Shown piece by piece: positions 18,689-27,679 of a DNA stretch of 64,000 nucleotides. Below the pieces are notes generated by a model. That model was not told the DNA's origin. It worked only from the letters and a program-made list of their open reading frames with translations, and made no database searches. The DNA is taken from assembly GCF_003992725.1 (NCBI RefSeq), contig NZ_RZNF01000007.1, positions 372,001 to 436,000 on the forward strand. Reading direction: 5' to 3'. Within the stretch, counting starts at the first letter, position 1; every line of letters starts with the position of its first letter. Position numbers and translations under genes: made by a program. This DNA comes from Rhodomicrobium lacus. GTDB lineage: Bacteria > Pseudomonadota > Alphaproteobacteria > Rhizobiales > Rhodomicrobiaceae.

Positions 18689-19654
18689 ATGAAAATCATG
18701 ATGACCCGCTTACCGGGTTTCCTCGGGTTGGCGCGGTGGTGGCCTTTCCCCATGGCCCGGCGCTGGAAGCGTTGCGCCTTCCTTTTCGCTGCGCTCGCTG
18801 TGGCGACTCCATCGCTTTCGGCGCCCGCCGTGGTGGCGACCATCAAGCCGATCCACTCGCTCACCGCCGCGGTCATGTCCGGCGTGGCTGAACCAAAGCT
18901 GCTTCTCGGCGGCGCGGCCTCTCCCCATTCCTACGCCCTGAAGCCTTCCGATGCGCGCGCTCTTGACGGCGCCGATCTCGTCATCCGCGTCTCACCGCAT
19001 CTCGAGGTGTTTCTGGACAAGGCGCTGACGTCGCTTTCCGCAAAGGCGCGCGTTGTCGATCTCGACAGGGCCGCCGGGCTGAACCTTCTCGCCGCAAGAG
19101 CTTCGCATGGCACATCCTCAGCCGCAGCCTCGCCCGATGAGGCCGACGTGCATTTCTGGCTCGATCCCTCGAATGCCGTAGCGTTGGCAAGAGAGATTGC
19201 GCGCCAGCTCTCCTCTATCGATCCGGAAAACGCGGCGCGCTATCGCGCCAACGCCGACGCGCTTGAAGCCAGGCTTCTCGCGCTTGATGGCGAATTGCGA
19301 AAGACGCTCGCCGGTCTTTCGACGCGGCCGTTCGTGGTCTTTCACGATGTGACGCAATATCTCGAACGTCGCTACGACCTGAACAGTCTGGGCACGGTGA
19401 CGCCGAGCCCGGAACGCTCCCCCGGCGCGGGCAGTGTCGCCGCCCTGCGCGACGCCATCCGCGAAAAAGGCGCGGTGTGCATTTTTGCCGAACCCCAGTT
19501 TTCGCCGAGGCTGATCGACATGCTCGTGGAGGGCACAAACGCGAAGCGCGGCGTTCTCGACGAAATCGGCGTCAGGATCGAAGCGGGGCCGGACCAATAT
19601 TTCGAGCTGATGCGCGCCAACGCGCACAGTATCGCCGATTGCCTGAGGCACTGA
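18689..19654 (+). CDS. znuA: zinc ABC transporter substrate-binding protein
   Basis: Periplasmic zinc-binding subunit of a ZnuABC importer. A signal peptide is clear (ARRWKRCAFLFAALAVATPS, cleavage near LSA), and the mature protein has the three conserved histidines in family context: IKPIHSLTAAVM, SPHSYALKPSDA and VVFHDVTQYLERRY. The His/Asp-rich loop typical of ZnuA is short (ASHGTSS...). From the ATG at 18689 the product is 321 residues; ATGs at 18698, 18701 or 18752 would shorten the pre-sequence. No znuB or znuC gene is in the window, so the permease and ATPase must be elsewhere. Confidence 0.88.
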   Translation: MKIMMTRLPGFLGLARWWPFPMARRWKRCAFLFAALAVATPSLSAPAVVATIKPIHSLTAAVMSGVAEPKLLLGGAASPHSYALKPSDARALDGADLVIRVSPHLEVFLDKALTSLSAKARVVDLDRAAGLNLLAARASHGTSSAAASPDEADVHFWLDPSNAVALAREIARQLSSIDPENAARYRANADALEARLLALDGELRKTLAGLSTRPFVVFHDVTQYLERRYDLNSLGTVTPSPERSPGAGSVAALRDAIREKGAVCIFAEPQFSPRLIDMLVEGTNAKRGVLDEIGVRIEAGPDQYFELMRANAHSIADCLRH

Positions 19655-19740
19655 ACGCACGCCAGCAAGCACGGGGCCGAAGCGCCCCAAATCATTTCGC
19701 AAATGCGTCGATCCGATAACGATTTCGGCGCAGGGCTGAT

Positions 19741-20271
19741 CTACGCCTTCGACGACTTCACGTTCACACCCCATGCGAACGCCACGCGCGTCAGCGAAAC
19801 ATCGCCGTAGCGCTCGGGGGTGGCCGCCACGATGGAGCCACCGAGCCCGCCGTAGAAGGCACAGGCCGTCTCGTTGTCCTTCAGCGCCCACACGACGAGG
19901 CGCTTCAAACCCTGCTGCTTGAGTGCGTCCTTCACGGTGGCGAAAAGGCGCGTGCCGAGGCCGATGCCTTGAAAGGAGGGGGTTACGTAAAGCTCGAAGA
20001 TCTCGCCTGCCTCCCAAGGCCAGGTGCCGCGCGCCGAACCCCATGTGGCGTAACCTTGCGGCACGCCATCGAACGTAAGGAGCGTCACGTTCGCGCCGCG
20101 TTGGATCTGCTGTTGCCACCAGAGCGGGCCACGCCGCGCAATCTGACGTTCGAGGTGGAGATGCGGGATGATGCCTTGATAGGTCGAGCGCCAGGCAGCG
20201 TCGTGGATGGCAGCCACAGCGTTGGCGTCTTTCGGCGAAGCCGGCCTGAAACTGATGAAGTTCGCGCCCAT
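19741..20271 (-). CDS. GNAT-family N-acetyltransferase
   Basis: A 176-residue acetyl-CoA-dependent acetyltransferase. Motif A reads ELYVTPSFQGIGLGTRLF (Q/RxxGxG pyrophosphate-binding loop), followed by VVWALKDNETACAFYGGLGG, the usual NxxAxxFYxxxGF end of the fold. The start (FISFRPASPKDANAVAAIHDAAW) is typical of the branch acting on small molecules or protein N-termini. Substrate unknown. It precedes nothing in operon; a MarR regulator gene lies 52 bases upstream on the same strand and may be co-transcribed. Confidence 0.87.
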   Translation of the reverse strand: MGANFISFRPASPKDANAVAAIHDAAWRSTYQGIIPHLHLERQIARRGPLWWQQQIQRGANVTLLTFDGVPQGYATWGSARGTWPWEAGEIFELYVTPSFQGIGLGTRLFATVKDALKQQGLKRLVVWALKDNETACAFYGGLGGSIVAATPERYGDVSLTRVAFAWGVNVKSSKA

Positions 20272-20323
20272 CCCAATACTCTACATCCAACTTTTTCGGT
20301 TGGCGAGATCGTTCGCGTGCAAC

Positions 20324-20854
20324 CTAACGCGCTGGTTTCATAAAAACGTCATCGGAGTCTTCGTCGCCTTTACGCAGCAGGCGGGACAGGATTTGCGCAA
20401 CGAGCTTGCCGTCTTCCTCGCCAAGACATCCCATGACGAGCCGGTCCGCGCGGCGCGCGATCGGCTTGATCGAGTCGAGCAGCTCCCGCCCCTCGGCCGA
20501 CAGACTTACGGCATAGGTGCGCCCGTCTCGCATGGTGCGCTCGCGCTCGATGATCCCGCGCTTCAGAAGTCGCTGCACCACATCGGCCAGAGTCGAGCGG
20601 TCGATGCCGGTCAGGCGGACAAGATCGGTCTGGCTCAGGCCTTCATGCCTCGCCACGGTTGTCACGACCGCGTATTGTCGGGCGGTCAGATCGAAATCGC
20701 GCGTCTCCTGCGCAAAGATCTCGGAAGCCCTCTGGCTCGCGCGGTGGAGGAGATGAATGATCGATGAGTCTATGGCGGGGGCGCGGCTTGCGGAGGTCTT
20801 TTTCCGACGTCTGCCCGTTTGCCCCGTTCCTGATTTTGTGTCCAGCATTGTCAT
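20324..20854 (-). CDS. MarR-family transcriptional regulator
   Basis: A 176-residue winged-helix regulator with a basic N-terminal tail (GRRRKKTSASR) and the MarR core: LTARQYAVVTTVARHEGLSQ, the recognition helix region TGIDRSTLADVVQRLLKRG and wing RERTMRDGRTYAVSLSAEG. It most likely represses one or more nearby or distant genes in response to a phenolic-type ligand, but nothing in the sequence names it. The GNAT gene downstream (52-base gap) is the simplest co-transcribed partner. Confidence 0.9.
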   Translation of the reverse strand: MTMLDTKSGTGQTGRRRKKTSASRAPAIDSSIIHLLHRASQRASEIFAQETRDFDLTARQYAVVTTVARHEGLSQTDLVRLTGIDRSTLADVVQRLLKRGIIERERTMRDGRTYAVSLSAEGRELLDSIKPIARRADRLVMGCLGEEDGKLVAQILSRLLRKGDEDSDDVFMKPAR

Positions 20855-20949
20855 CCGGCACTCGGGTTAAGCTCTAAGCCTAACACGAGAAATGGATACG
20901 GCAACCGGAGGTTCCATGCAGCGCACGGAAAGAATTTTTTCCGACGTCC

Positions 20950-21609
20950 CTAATTTTTGGCGTCGGAAGCCTCCGGCTCGGCATCGGGAATCTGATAGCG
21001 CATGATGAGCGTCACCTGGGACAGCATGAACGCGAAGGTCAGCGGCATGATGCCGAACGACTTGAAGGTGACCCATGTGTCGGTCGAGAAGTTGCGCCAC
21101 ATGATCTCGTTCAACACCGCAAGGACGGCGAAGAATCCCATCCACCGCACGGTAAGAATGCGCCAGCCCTCTTCCTCCATCTTGAAAACCTCGCCCAGAG
21201 CGAGTTTCAGGAGCGGGCGGCGGAAGTAAAGCCCAGTGGCGAGGATGACGACGAACAGGCAGTTCACGATGGTCGGCTTGATCTTGATGAAGGTTTCGTC
21301 ATGCAGCCAGATGGTGAGAGCACCGAAGACCATGACGAACACGCCCGTGACCAGCGCGATGACGGGAATGCGCTTGAAAAGGAGGCGGCTTGCGACAAGC
21401 GAAATCAAGGTCGCGACCATGAACGCGCCCGTGGCGTAGAAAATGCCAGCCCGTCCGTTCATGATGAAGAAGATCGCGAGCGGCCCGACATCAAGCAGCA
21501 GTTTCAAGATGGAGTTCTTGTCGACCGGATTCGCCGCTTCGGTCTTCGTCTTGATCGCCTCGGACTTCATCGCTTCCAAACCTGCCACTACCGAACCCTC
21601 CGACTTCAA
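20950..21609 (-). CDS. yciB: inner-membrane septation protein A family (YciB)
   Basis: A 219-residue polytopic inner-membrane protein. About five to six hydrophobic segments follow a charged N-terminus, and the family blocks LLLDVGPLAIFFIMNGRAGI, ATGLYFRRPLLKL, WRILTVRWMGFF and LNEIMWRN are all recognisable. YciB/IspZ influences septum formation and envelope synthesis in enterobacteria; the mechanism is unclear. It is the last gene of dapF-mtaB-ftsY-yciB, overlapping the ftsY stop by 4 bases. Confidence 0.93.
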   Translation of the reverse strand: MKSEGSVVAGLEAMKSEAIKTKTEAANPVDKNSILKLLLDVGPLAIFFIMNGRAGIFYATGAFMVATLISLVASRLLFKRIPVIALVTGVFVMVFGALTIWLHDETFIKIKPTIVNCLFVVILATGLYFRRPLLKLALGEVFKMEEEGWRILTVRWMGFFAVLAVLNEIMWRNFSTDTWVTFKSFGIMPLTFAFMLSQVTLIMRYQIPDAEPEASDAKN

Positions 21610-22829
21610 CTCACGCCCGCGATCGCGCGTGCAAAATCCTGCGCAGAGAAAGCTTGCAAATCGCTTGCGCCCTCGCCGACGCCGATCGCGTGCACCGGCA
21701 GCCGGTGCTTCGCCGCGATGGCAACGAGGATACCGCCGCGCGCGGTGCCGTCGAGCTTCGTCATGATCAGGCCCGTGACGCCAGCGGTCTTGCCGAAAAT
21801 CTCGACCTGCGAAAGGGCGTTCTGGCCCGTTGTCGCGTCGAGTGTCAGCAGAACCGAATGCGGGGCCTCCGGGTCCACCTTGCGGATCACGCGGATGACC
21901 TTTTCAAGCTCGGCCATGAGGCCAGCCTTGTTCTGAAGGCGGCCCGCCGTGTCGATGATGAGAAGGTCGGCGCCCTCCTTCTTCGCGCGGGTCAGTGCGT
22001 CGAACGCAAGGCCCGCGGCGTCGGCTCCTTGCGCGCCGGACACCACGGGCGCCCCCGTGCGTTCGCCCCACACCTTGAGCTGTTCGATGGCCGCCGCGCG
22101 GAACGTGTCGCCCGCCGCGAGCATGACCTTCAGCCCCTGCTCGGTGTATTGCTTCGCATATTTGCCGATGGTCGTCGTCTTGCCGGTGCCGTTCACGCCG
22201 ACCATGAGGATGACATAGGGCTTCTTCGCCGTGTCGATTTCGAGCGGCTGCGCAACGGGGCCCAGCACCTTCTCCACCTCGGCGGCGAGGATTGCGCGCA
22301 CTTCGTCCGGCGAGATATCGCTGTTGTAACGCGCCTTCTTCAGCGCAGCGATCACGCGGGCCGAAACGTCGAGCCCGAGGTCGGCCTGAATCAGCAGGTC
22401 TTCAAGCTCTTCGAGCGTATCGTCGTCGAGCTTGCGCTTGGTGAAGACGCCGCTAATGCCTTCCGTGAGCTTCGACGAGGTCTTCGTCAGCCCCTGCTTG
22501 AGGCGCTGGAACCAGCCGGCGCGCGGCTTTTCTTCGGCTGCGGGTGCGGCGGCTGGCACCGGCTGGACCGGCGCGGGCGATGGCTCTGCGGGAGCCTCTA
22601 AAACGTCGACGACCGCATCGGTCCGCGGCTCGTCCACGATCTCGAAGTCTTTCCAGCTTTCCGCAGCGGCGGGCGCTTCAGCAAGTGCGACGGAGTCGGA
22701 GTCCGTCGCACCTGTGCTTTCCTCCGCCTCCGGCTGCGGAGCCTCCGGCTTCTGCTGGTCCTTCTTGCCGATGCCGAACATGCGGACCGACCCGAACAGG
22801 CCGCGCTTCTCTTCGCTCATGCCAGGCAC
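21606..22829 (-). CDS. ftsY: signal recognition particle receptor
   Basis: GTPase that docks the SRP-ribosome complex at the membrane for co-translational insertion. The 407-residue protein has an acidic/Ala-Pro-Glu-rich A domain (about 1-110) and the NG domain: GVNGTGKTTTIGKYA (near 208), DTAGRLQNKAGLM and TKLDGTARGGI. It overlaps mtaB by 13 bases and yciB by 4 bases, implying tight translational coupling within the operon. Confidence 0.95.
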   Translation of the reverse strand: MPGMSEEKRGLFGSVRMFGIGKKDQQKPEAPQPEAEESTGATDSDSVALAEAPAAAESWKDFEIVDEPRTDAVVDVLEAPAEPSPAPVQPVPAAAPAAEEKPRAGWFQRLKQGLTKTSSKLTEGISGVFTKRKLDDDTLEELEDLLIQADLGLDVSARVIAALKKARYNSDISPDEVRAILAAEVEKVLGPVAQPLEIDTAKKPYVILMVGVNGTGKTTTIGKYAKQYTEQGLKVMLAAGDTFRAAAIEQLKVWGERTGAPVVSGAQGADAAGLAFDALTRAKKEGADLLIIDTAGRLQNKAGLMAELEKVIRVIRKVDPEAPHSVLLTLDATTGQNALSQVEIFGKTAGVTGLIMTKLDGTARGGILVAIAAKHRLPVHAIGVGEGASDLQAFSAQDFARAIAGVS

Positions 22830-24070
22830 TCCCCGATGAGGTGGCGCTTGTCGTGGCCGGTGGCGCGTGCGCGCACGATGCCGCCGCGTTCCGCGCCGCC
22901 TGCAATTTCAATTTCCGTAAAGCCGGGTGTCCGGCCGACGCGCTCGCGCTCCATAAGCACTTCGAACACCTTGCCGCGCTCGCCTTCGAGGTGCGCGCCG
23001 AGGCGCTCGCCTGCCTTCTCGCGAAGCCGCGCGGCGCGTTCCTTCACAAGCGCGCGGTCGAGTTGCGGCATGCGCGCAGCGGGCGTCTTCGGGCGCGGCG
23101 AATAGGGAAACACGTGCATGAAGGAGAGGCCGCATTCGTCGGCAAGCCGCATGGTGTTCGCGAACATGGTTTCGTCTTCGGTGGGAAACCCCGCGATGAA
23201 GTCGGCGCCGAACACCATGTCCGGGCGGATCTCGCGCATCTCGCGGCAAAAACTGATCACGTCCTCGCGGGCGTGGCGGCGCCTCATGCGCTTCAGGATG
23301 AGGTTATCGCCCGATTGCAGCGACAGATGCAGATGCGGCATCAGCCGCTCTTCCTCCGCAAAGGCGTCGATGAGCGCTTCGTCCGCTTCCATGGTGTCGA
23401 TGGAGGAGATGCGCAGGCGAGGCAATTCCGGCACGAGGCGCAGCACGGTGCGCACGAGGCGGCCGAGCTTCATTTCGCCCGGCAGATCCGCACCGTAGGA
23501 GGTGAGGTCCACGCCGGTCAGAACCACCTCGCGATATCCTTCCTCGACGAGCGCGCGGATCTGGCGGACAACTTCTCCCGCAGCGACGGAGCGCGATGGT
23601 CCCCGTCCGAAAGGGATCACGCAGAAGGTGCAGCGGTGGTCGCAGCCGTTCTGCACCTCAACATAGGCGCGGGCGCGGCTGCCGAAACCCGAGATCATAT
23701 GCGGCGCGGTCTCGCGGACGCTCGCGATGTCGTTCACGCGCACGCGAGCAAGGTCGCCCGCCGCCAGGCTCAGGAACGTCGCGGCGCTTGTCTTCTCGCC
23801 ATTACCGATGACGTGATCGGCTTCCTCCATGTCGGCGAAGGTTTCCGGCTCGATCTGCGCGGCGCATCCCGTGACGATGATCTTCGCGCCGGGCCGCTCG
23901 CGGCGAAGCTTGCGGATCGCCTGCCGCGCCTGCCGCACCGCCTCGCCCGTCACCGCGCAGGTGTTGACGATCACGGCGTCGGTCACGCCTGCGTCCTGAG
24001 CGTGCTTCTTCGCCACTTCGCTTTCGTAAGTGTTGAGGCGGCAGCCGAAGGTGATGACGTCGACGGTCAT
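22817..24070 (-). CDS. mtaB: tRNA (N6-threonylcarbamoyladenosine-37-C2) methylthiotransferase
   Basis: Radical-SAM enzyme converting t6A37 to ms2t6A37 in ANN-decoding tRNAs. The MTTase domain has Cys10 (FGCRLNTYESE), Cys38 (NTCAV) and Cys69 (TGCAA) for one cluster; the radical-SAM cluster is Cys143/147/150 in GCDHRCTFCVIP. A TRAM domain closes the 417-residue protein (GKVFEVLMERERVGRTPGF...). It overlaps dapF by 4 bases and ftsY by 13. The RimO/MiaB alternatives are less likely given the CX3CX2C context GCDHRC and the fit to the MtaB-type ending. Confidence 0.92.
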   Translation of the reverse strand: MTVDVITFGCRLNTYESEVAKKHAQDAGVTDAVIVNTCAVTGEAVRQARQAIRKLRRERPGAKIIVTGCAAQIEPETFADMEEADHVIGNGEKTSAATFLSLAAGDLARVRVNDIASVRETAPHMISGFGSRARAYVEVQNGCDHRCTFCVIPFGRGPSRSVAAGEVVRQIRALVEEGYREVVLTGVDLTSYGADLPGEMKLGRLVRTVLRLVPELPRLRISSIDTMEADEALIDAFAEEERLMPHLHLSLQSGDNLILKRMRRRHAREDVISFCREMREIRPDMVFGADFIAGFPTEDETMFANTMRLADECGLSFMHVFPYSPRPKTPAARMPQLDRALVKERAARLREKAGERLGAHLEGERGKVFEVLMERERVGRTPGFTEIEIAGGAERGGIVRARATGHDKRHLIGECLA

Positions 24071-24942
24071 GACGCGCGCGCTACCTTTACCGCGCCGCCG
24101 GAAAGCGTCAGCGTGCCTTCAAACTCGTGTGCGACGGGGCCCGTCATGAGGATGTGATCATCGGCCGCGCGCCATTCGATGCCGATGACGCCGCCCGGCA
24201 GGCGGATTTCGACGGTGCGGCCAGTCCGGCCCGTGCGCGCGGCTGAAACGGCGGTGGCGCAGGCGGCGGTGCCGCAGGCTTGCGTGATGCCGGCGCCGCG
24301 CTCCCAGACGCGCAGCTTCACCGTGCGATCGTCGAGCACCTCGGCGAGCGAGATATTCGCGCGCTCCGGGAAGATGGGATCGTATTCGAGGGCGCGCCCG
24401 AACAGGGAAAGGTCGTAGGCGTTGACGTCGCTTACCCAGAAGATGGCGTGCGGGTTGCCGACATTGGCGACGCTCGGCCCTTCCAGCACGCGGCCGTCGG
24501 GAAGCGTGATCGCGAGCGAAATGGCGCGCGTGTCCGGCGCCTCCTTCGCGAGCGGAATGTCGCGCCAGCCGAAATGCGGCGTGCCCATGTCCACCGTCAC
24601 GAAGCCATCGCCCTCGACGCGAGCGGCGAGTACGCCCACCGCCGTTTCGATAGTGACGTGTTCGCTTTCGAGTTCCGCACCTACCAACGCGCCAACGCAG
24701 CGGCTTGCATTGCCGCACGCGCCCACCTCGGAACCGTCCGCGTTGAGGATGCGCATGAAGACATCGGCGCGGGCCGACCGCTCCAGCACGATCACCTGAT
24801 CGCATCCGACGCCCGTCTCGCGATTGGCGATGGCGCTCGCCTCGTCGGCTGTCAGCCGGAAGCCGTCCCCGCGCGCGTCGAGCAGGGCGAAGTCGTTGCC
24901 GAGGCCGTTCATCTTCTTGAATGATATGTGCGAGAGAGCCAT
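24067..24942 (-). CDS. dapF: diaminopimelate epimerase
   Basis: Interconverts LL- and meso-diaminopimelate without a cofactor, supplying lysine and peptidoglycan. The two catalytic cysteines are visible: Cys76 in GACGNASRC and a second near residue 226 in TQACGTAACA. The N-terminal block FKKMNGLGNDF is typical. From the ATG at 24942 it has 291 residues; GTG codons at 24948 and 24954 are alternatives. It heads the operon dapF-mtaB-ftsY-yciB behind a promoter-like sequence. Confidence 0.94.
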   Translation of the reverse strand: MALSHISFKKMNGLGNDFALLDARGDGFRLTADEASAIANRETGVGCDQVIVLERSARADVFMRILNADGSEVGACGNASRCVGALVGAELESEHVTIETAVGVLAARVEGDGFVTVDMGTPHFGWRDIPLAKEAPDTRAISLAITLPDGRVLEGPSVANVGNPHAIFWVSDVNAYDLSLFGRALEYDPIFPERANISLAEVLDDRTVKLRVWERGAGITQACGTAACATAVSAARTGRTGRTVEIRLPGGVIGIEWRAADDHILMTGPVAHEFEGTLTLSGGAVKVARAS

Positions 24943-24977
24943 CCGCACGCGCACCTTTCAGGGAAATCGGTCCGCGT

Positions 24978-25006
24978 TATATAGACGGCGCGCAGGCGCT
25001 TTGCAA
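24978..25006 (-). promoter_or_regulatory. sigma-70 type promoter for dapF-mtaB-ftsY-yciB
   Basis: On the minus strand TTGCAA (25006-25001) and TATATA (24983-24978) are separated by exactly 17 bases, about 35 bases before the dapF start. The -35 box lies in a short perfect palindrome, GCTTTGCAAAGC. Confidence 0.5.
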
Positions 25007-25032
25007 AGCAGGTTGTGGGATTTGGCCGCGTA

Positions 25033-25443
25033 TCAAAGCGTCTGATGGCGCGCGCGCGCGGCGCGCTCGATGGCCACGCACACGAGCTTGTCGAGGTGCA
25101 GCGCGTCGCGGATGAGTTCGAGCAGGCGGATTTCCTCGTCCGGCACCTTGAGGTCCGCCGCCGCAACCTCCACCGCCAGCGCATAGGCCGTCTCGTGAAG
25201 CTTCTTCGGCAGGGCATCGCGAACGAGTTCGAGCAGATGTTCGAGACCTTCGTCCTCGCTCAGCATGTCGCCGCAGCGCTCAGCGGTTTTCGCGAGCGTG
25301 TTCTCGTCAAAGCCGAGAAAGACGGGCAGATGCTTCACGATCTGCGCGATGCGATCCAGCTCCCGGTCGGATATCTGCCGGTCCGCTGCCGACATCGTGA
25401 TCATGACATAGACGAGAGCTTCGGTCGGGGTGATCTTCGGCAT
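25033..25443 (-). CDS. TerB-like helical protein
   Basis: A 136-residue all-helical, acidic protein. The pattern EALVYVMITMSAADRQISDRE, then RIAQIVKHLPVFLGFD and a second half VEVAAADLKVPDEEIRLLEL, is that of TerB/tellurite-resistance fold proteins: two repeats each carrying an acidic AxADxxxxxxE motif that can bind metal. Many such genes are not linked to tellurite. The start at 25443 lacks a strong ribosome site; the frame is open further upstream but the extension has no protein-like character. It lies just upstream of the dapF promoter on the same strand. Confidence 0.75.
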   Translation of the reverse strand: MPKITPTEALVYVMITMSAADRQISDRELDRIAQIVKHLPVFLGFDENTLAKTAERCGDMLSEDEGLEHLLELVRDALPKKLHETAYALAVEVAAADLKVPDEEIRLLELIRDALHLDKLVCVAIERAARARHQTL

Positions 25444-25662
25444 GGCGCGGGTCCGTTGGTCAGAGCGCTCCGTCTGAAACGGTTCGATGAAGCGCTTGAT
25501 ACTTCCTCCAGTATCGCGATTTCGACGGAAAACAGCTTCCCACTTCCTCGAACGGCGATAACGGCTCAGATTTAGGTTGCCGCGCGAAGCGGCGCAAGCC
25601 GTGATCGTACGAGACTCGAGCCGCTTCTCCAAGCGGATGTGCGCGCCTGCATAAACGCAAAT

Positions 25663-25682
25663 CGGGGGCGAACCCGCCCCCG
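25663..25682 (-). terminator. hairpin downstream of the second degP-type gene
   Basis: Perfect 8-base stem CGGGGGCG / CGCCCCCG with a 4-base loop, about 23 bases past the protease stop codon. On the minus strand it is followed by ATTTGCGTTT, a modest U-rich tract. Confidence 0.6.
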
Positions 25683-25705
25683 ACCCGCCCCTCAACTTTT
25701 TCCCG

Positions 25706-27274
25706 TCAGCTTGCGCCGGTCGGCAGCGCAACGAAGACCTGCGTCGCACCGCGCTGGACGAGCGTCAGCGCGTGGCGCTTGCCGATGGCTCGGGCATTGC
25801 GGAGCGCCGCCTCCAGCGCGTCCGGCGTGAACAGATCCGAGCCGTTCGCGGCGAGGATCACGTCGCCCTGCACGAGGCCGACATCGGCGGCCCTGCCGTC
25901 CGGGCGGATCTCCACGATGGCAAGGCCGGGCGCGCCGCCCGGGCCGCTCACCATGGGTGCGACCGCGATGCCGAGACCGCCGATTTCCGACTGCAGCGCG
26001 GGGCCGCTCCTGCCGCCCGGCAGCTTGGATTCATCCTTGAGTTCCGTCAGCTTCACGGCGAGGGCTTCGCGCCTGCCGTTGCGGAAGATCGCGAGGCGGA
26101 CAGCGGTCTGCGGCGGGATGACCGCAATCCGGCGCGCGAGGTCGCGGCTATCCTTCACGTCGCCTTCATTGATCTTGAGCACGACATCGCCGCGCAGCAG
26201 GCCGCCCTTGTCGGCCGGGCTGCCCTGCATGAGCGAGGTCACGAGCGCCCCTTGAGCGTCGCGAAGGCCCAGGCTGTCGGCGAGTTCCGGCGTTACGGGC
26301 TGCACCTCGACGCCGAGCCAGCCGCGCGTCACGCGGCCTTTCTCCTTCAGCTGGGCGACGATGGTTTCCACCGTCTTGGCGGGGACGGCGAAAGCGATGC
26401 CGACCGAACCGCCTGACGGCGAAAAGATGGCGGTGTTGACGCCGATAACCTCGCCCGACTGATTGAAGGTCGGGCCGCCGGAATTGCCCTGGTTCACCGA
26501 AGCATCGATCTGGATGAAGTTGTCGTAGGCGCCCATGCCGATGTCGCGGCCGCGCGCCGATACGATGCCCGCCGTGACCGTGCCGTCGAGGCCGAAGGGG
26601 TTGCCGAGCGCGATCACCCATTCGCCGACCTTGACCTCACCCTTGCTGAACGTGACCGCCGGGAAATTGCGCCCGTCCACCTTCAGAAGCGCGAGGTCGG
26701 TCCCCGCATCGGTGCCGATGATCCGGGCAGGCAGCGCTCGCCCGTCGGTCGTAAGCACCTCGACTTTCATCGCACCTTCCACGACGTGGTTGTTGGTGAC
26801 GATGTATCCGTCCTGCGAGATGAAGAAGCCGGATCCCTGTCCGAGGACGGGCGCGCCGGGCGATCCGCCCTTCTTGTCCTTGCCCTTGGGATCTGGAGGC
26901 ATGAGGCCTTTCGGCCCGGCGAAGAAGCGCTCTAGCGGCGTGCCGCTGAAGGGATTTTCCTTGTTGCCGTCGGGCGAGCGCTCGTCCCCCGCGCCGCCGT
27001 CCTGCGACGCGACGAGACGCGGATCGGCCTTCACCCGCACCGACACGACGGACGGCAAAACACGTTCCGCAAGCGTTGTGAAGCTGGGCAGTTGGCTCGT
27101 CGTCTCGCTTTGCGGCGCGACGACGGGAGCAGCCCGTAATTGGTTGGCCCCGGCACCTGCGATCACGCAGAGGGCAACCGCGGAGGCGCCGACAAGATTG
27201 CGGCTGACCAGCGACAGGGGCAAGCGACGCGATATCTTGGTCGAAGCTGGGTCTTTGGCAGGCTTATTCGGCAT
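25706..27274 (-). CDS. second periplasmic DegP/HtrA-type serine protease
   Basis: A 522-residue paralogue of the DegP at 4.8 kb. A basic N-terminus and hydrophobic segment (about 20-48) act as signal or anchor. Catalytic residues are intact: His163 (YIVTNNHVV), Asp193 (GTDLALLK) and Ser265 (GNSGGP). A Gly/Lys/Pro-rich insertion (about 93-142) precedes the His, longer than in the first copy. Two PDZ domains follow (about 300-395 and 420-515). It is divergent from a Spy/CpxP-like gene, a chaperone also tied to envelope stress, across a 405-base AT-rich gap that probably holds both promoters. Confidence 0.93.
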   Translation of the reverse strand: MPNKPAKDPASTKISRRLPLSLVSRNLVGASAVALCVIAGAGANQLRAAPVVAPQSETTSQLPSFTTLAERVLPSVVSVRVKADPRLVASQDGGAGDERSPDGNKENPFSGTPLERFFAGPKGLMPPDPKGKDKKGGSPGAPVLGQGSGFFISQDGYIVTNNHVVEGAMKVEVLTTDGRALPARIIGTDAGTDLALLKVDGRNFPAVTFSKGEVKVGEWVIALGNPFGLDGTVTAGIVSARGRDIGMGAYDNFIQIDASVNQGNSGGPTFNQSGEVIGVNTAIFSPSGGSVGIAFAVPAKTVETIVAQLKEKGRVTRGWLGVEVQPVTPELADSLGLRDAQGALVTSLMQGSPADKGGLLRGDVVLKINEGDVKDSRDLARRIAVIPPQTAVRLAIFRNGRREALAVKLTELKDESKLPGGRSGPALQSEIGGLGIAVAPMVSGPGGAPGLAIVEIRPDGRAADVGLVQGDVILAANGSDLFTPDALEAALRNARAIGKRHALTLVQRGATQVFVALPTGAS

Positions 27275-27679
27275 GAACTTCCCGTATATTGAAGCAATGG
27301 ACGCGTCAGCGAATGGTTCGCTGCCGCCTAGTTCAAGATGAGGCTAAGGTAAAGGAATTGTTTAAGGAATGACGATGTGAATCTATGGTAAACTTATAAA
27401 GTTTTCGCCAAAATATGTTTTAACAGCATTAATTGTGCGATAACCCGACGAGTGCACCTTGATTGATCGGCAATCGCATTGGCGAAATTACGGCAAACCG
27501 AGAAACCTGATTGTATCTTAGCATTTCGGAATATTCGCATTCTGAATATGAGGCGTCGCATGACGCCGCCATATGCGCGTTTTAATGTACTGTTATTGCT
27601 CCGATCAGGAACTAACTTGACGACAGTCTCCACCGCCACCTTATCAAAAACAGAGTTTTCGCTAGTGGAGGAAGTCCCC
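27275..27679. other. 405-base AT-rich divergent intergenic region
   Basis: Separates the DegP-type gene (minus) from the Spy-like gene (plus) and is clearly AT-richer than its surroundings. It holds a perfect short hairpin GGCGTC-GCAT-GACGCC (27552-27567) and a possible -35/-10 pair for the Spy-like gene (TTGACG near 27616, TATCAA about 19 bases later), which is weak. I find no small gene or RNA in it. Confidence 0.5.
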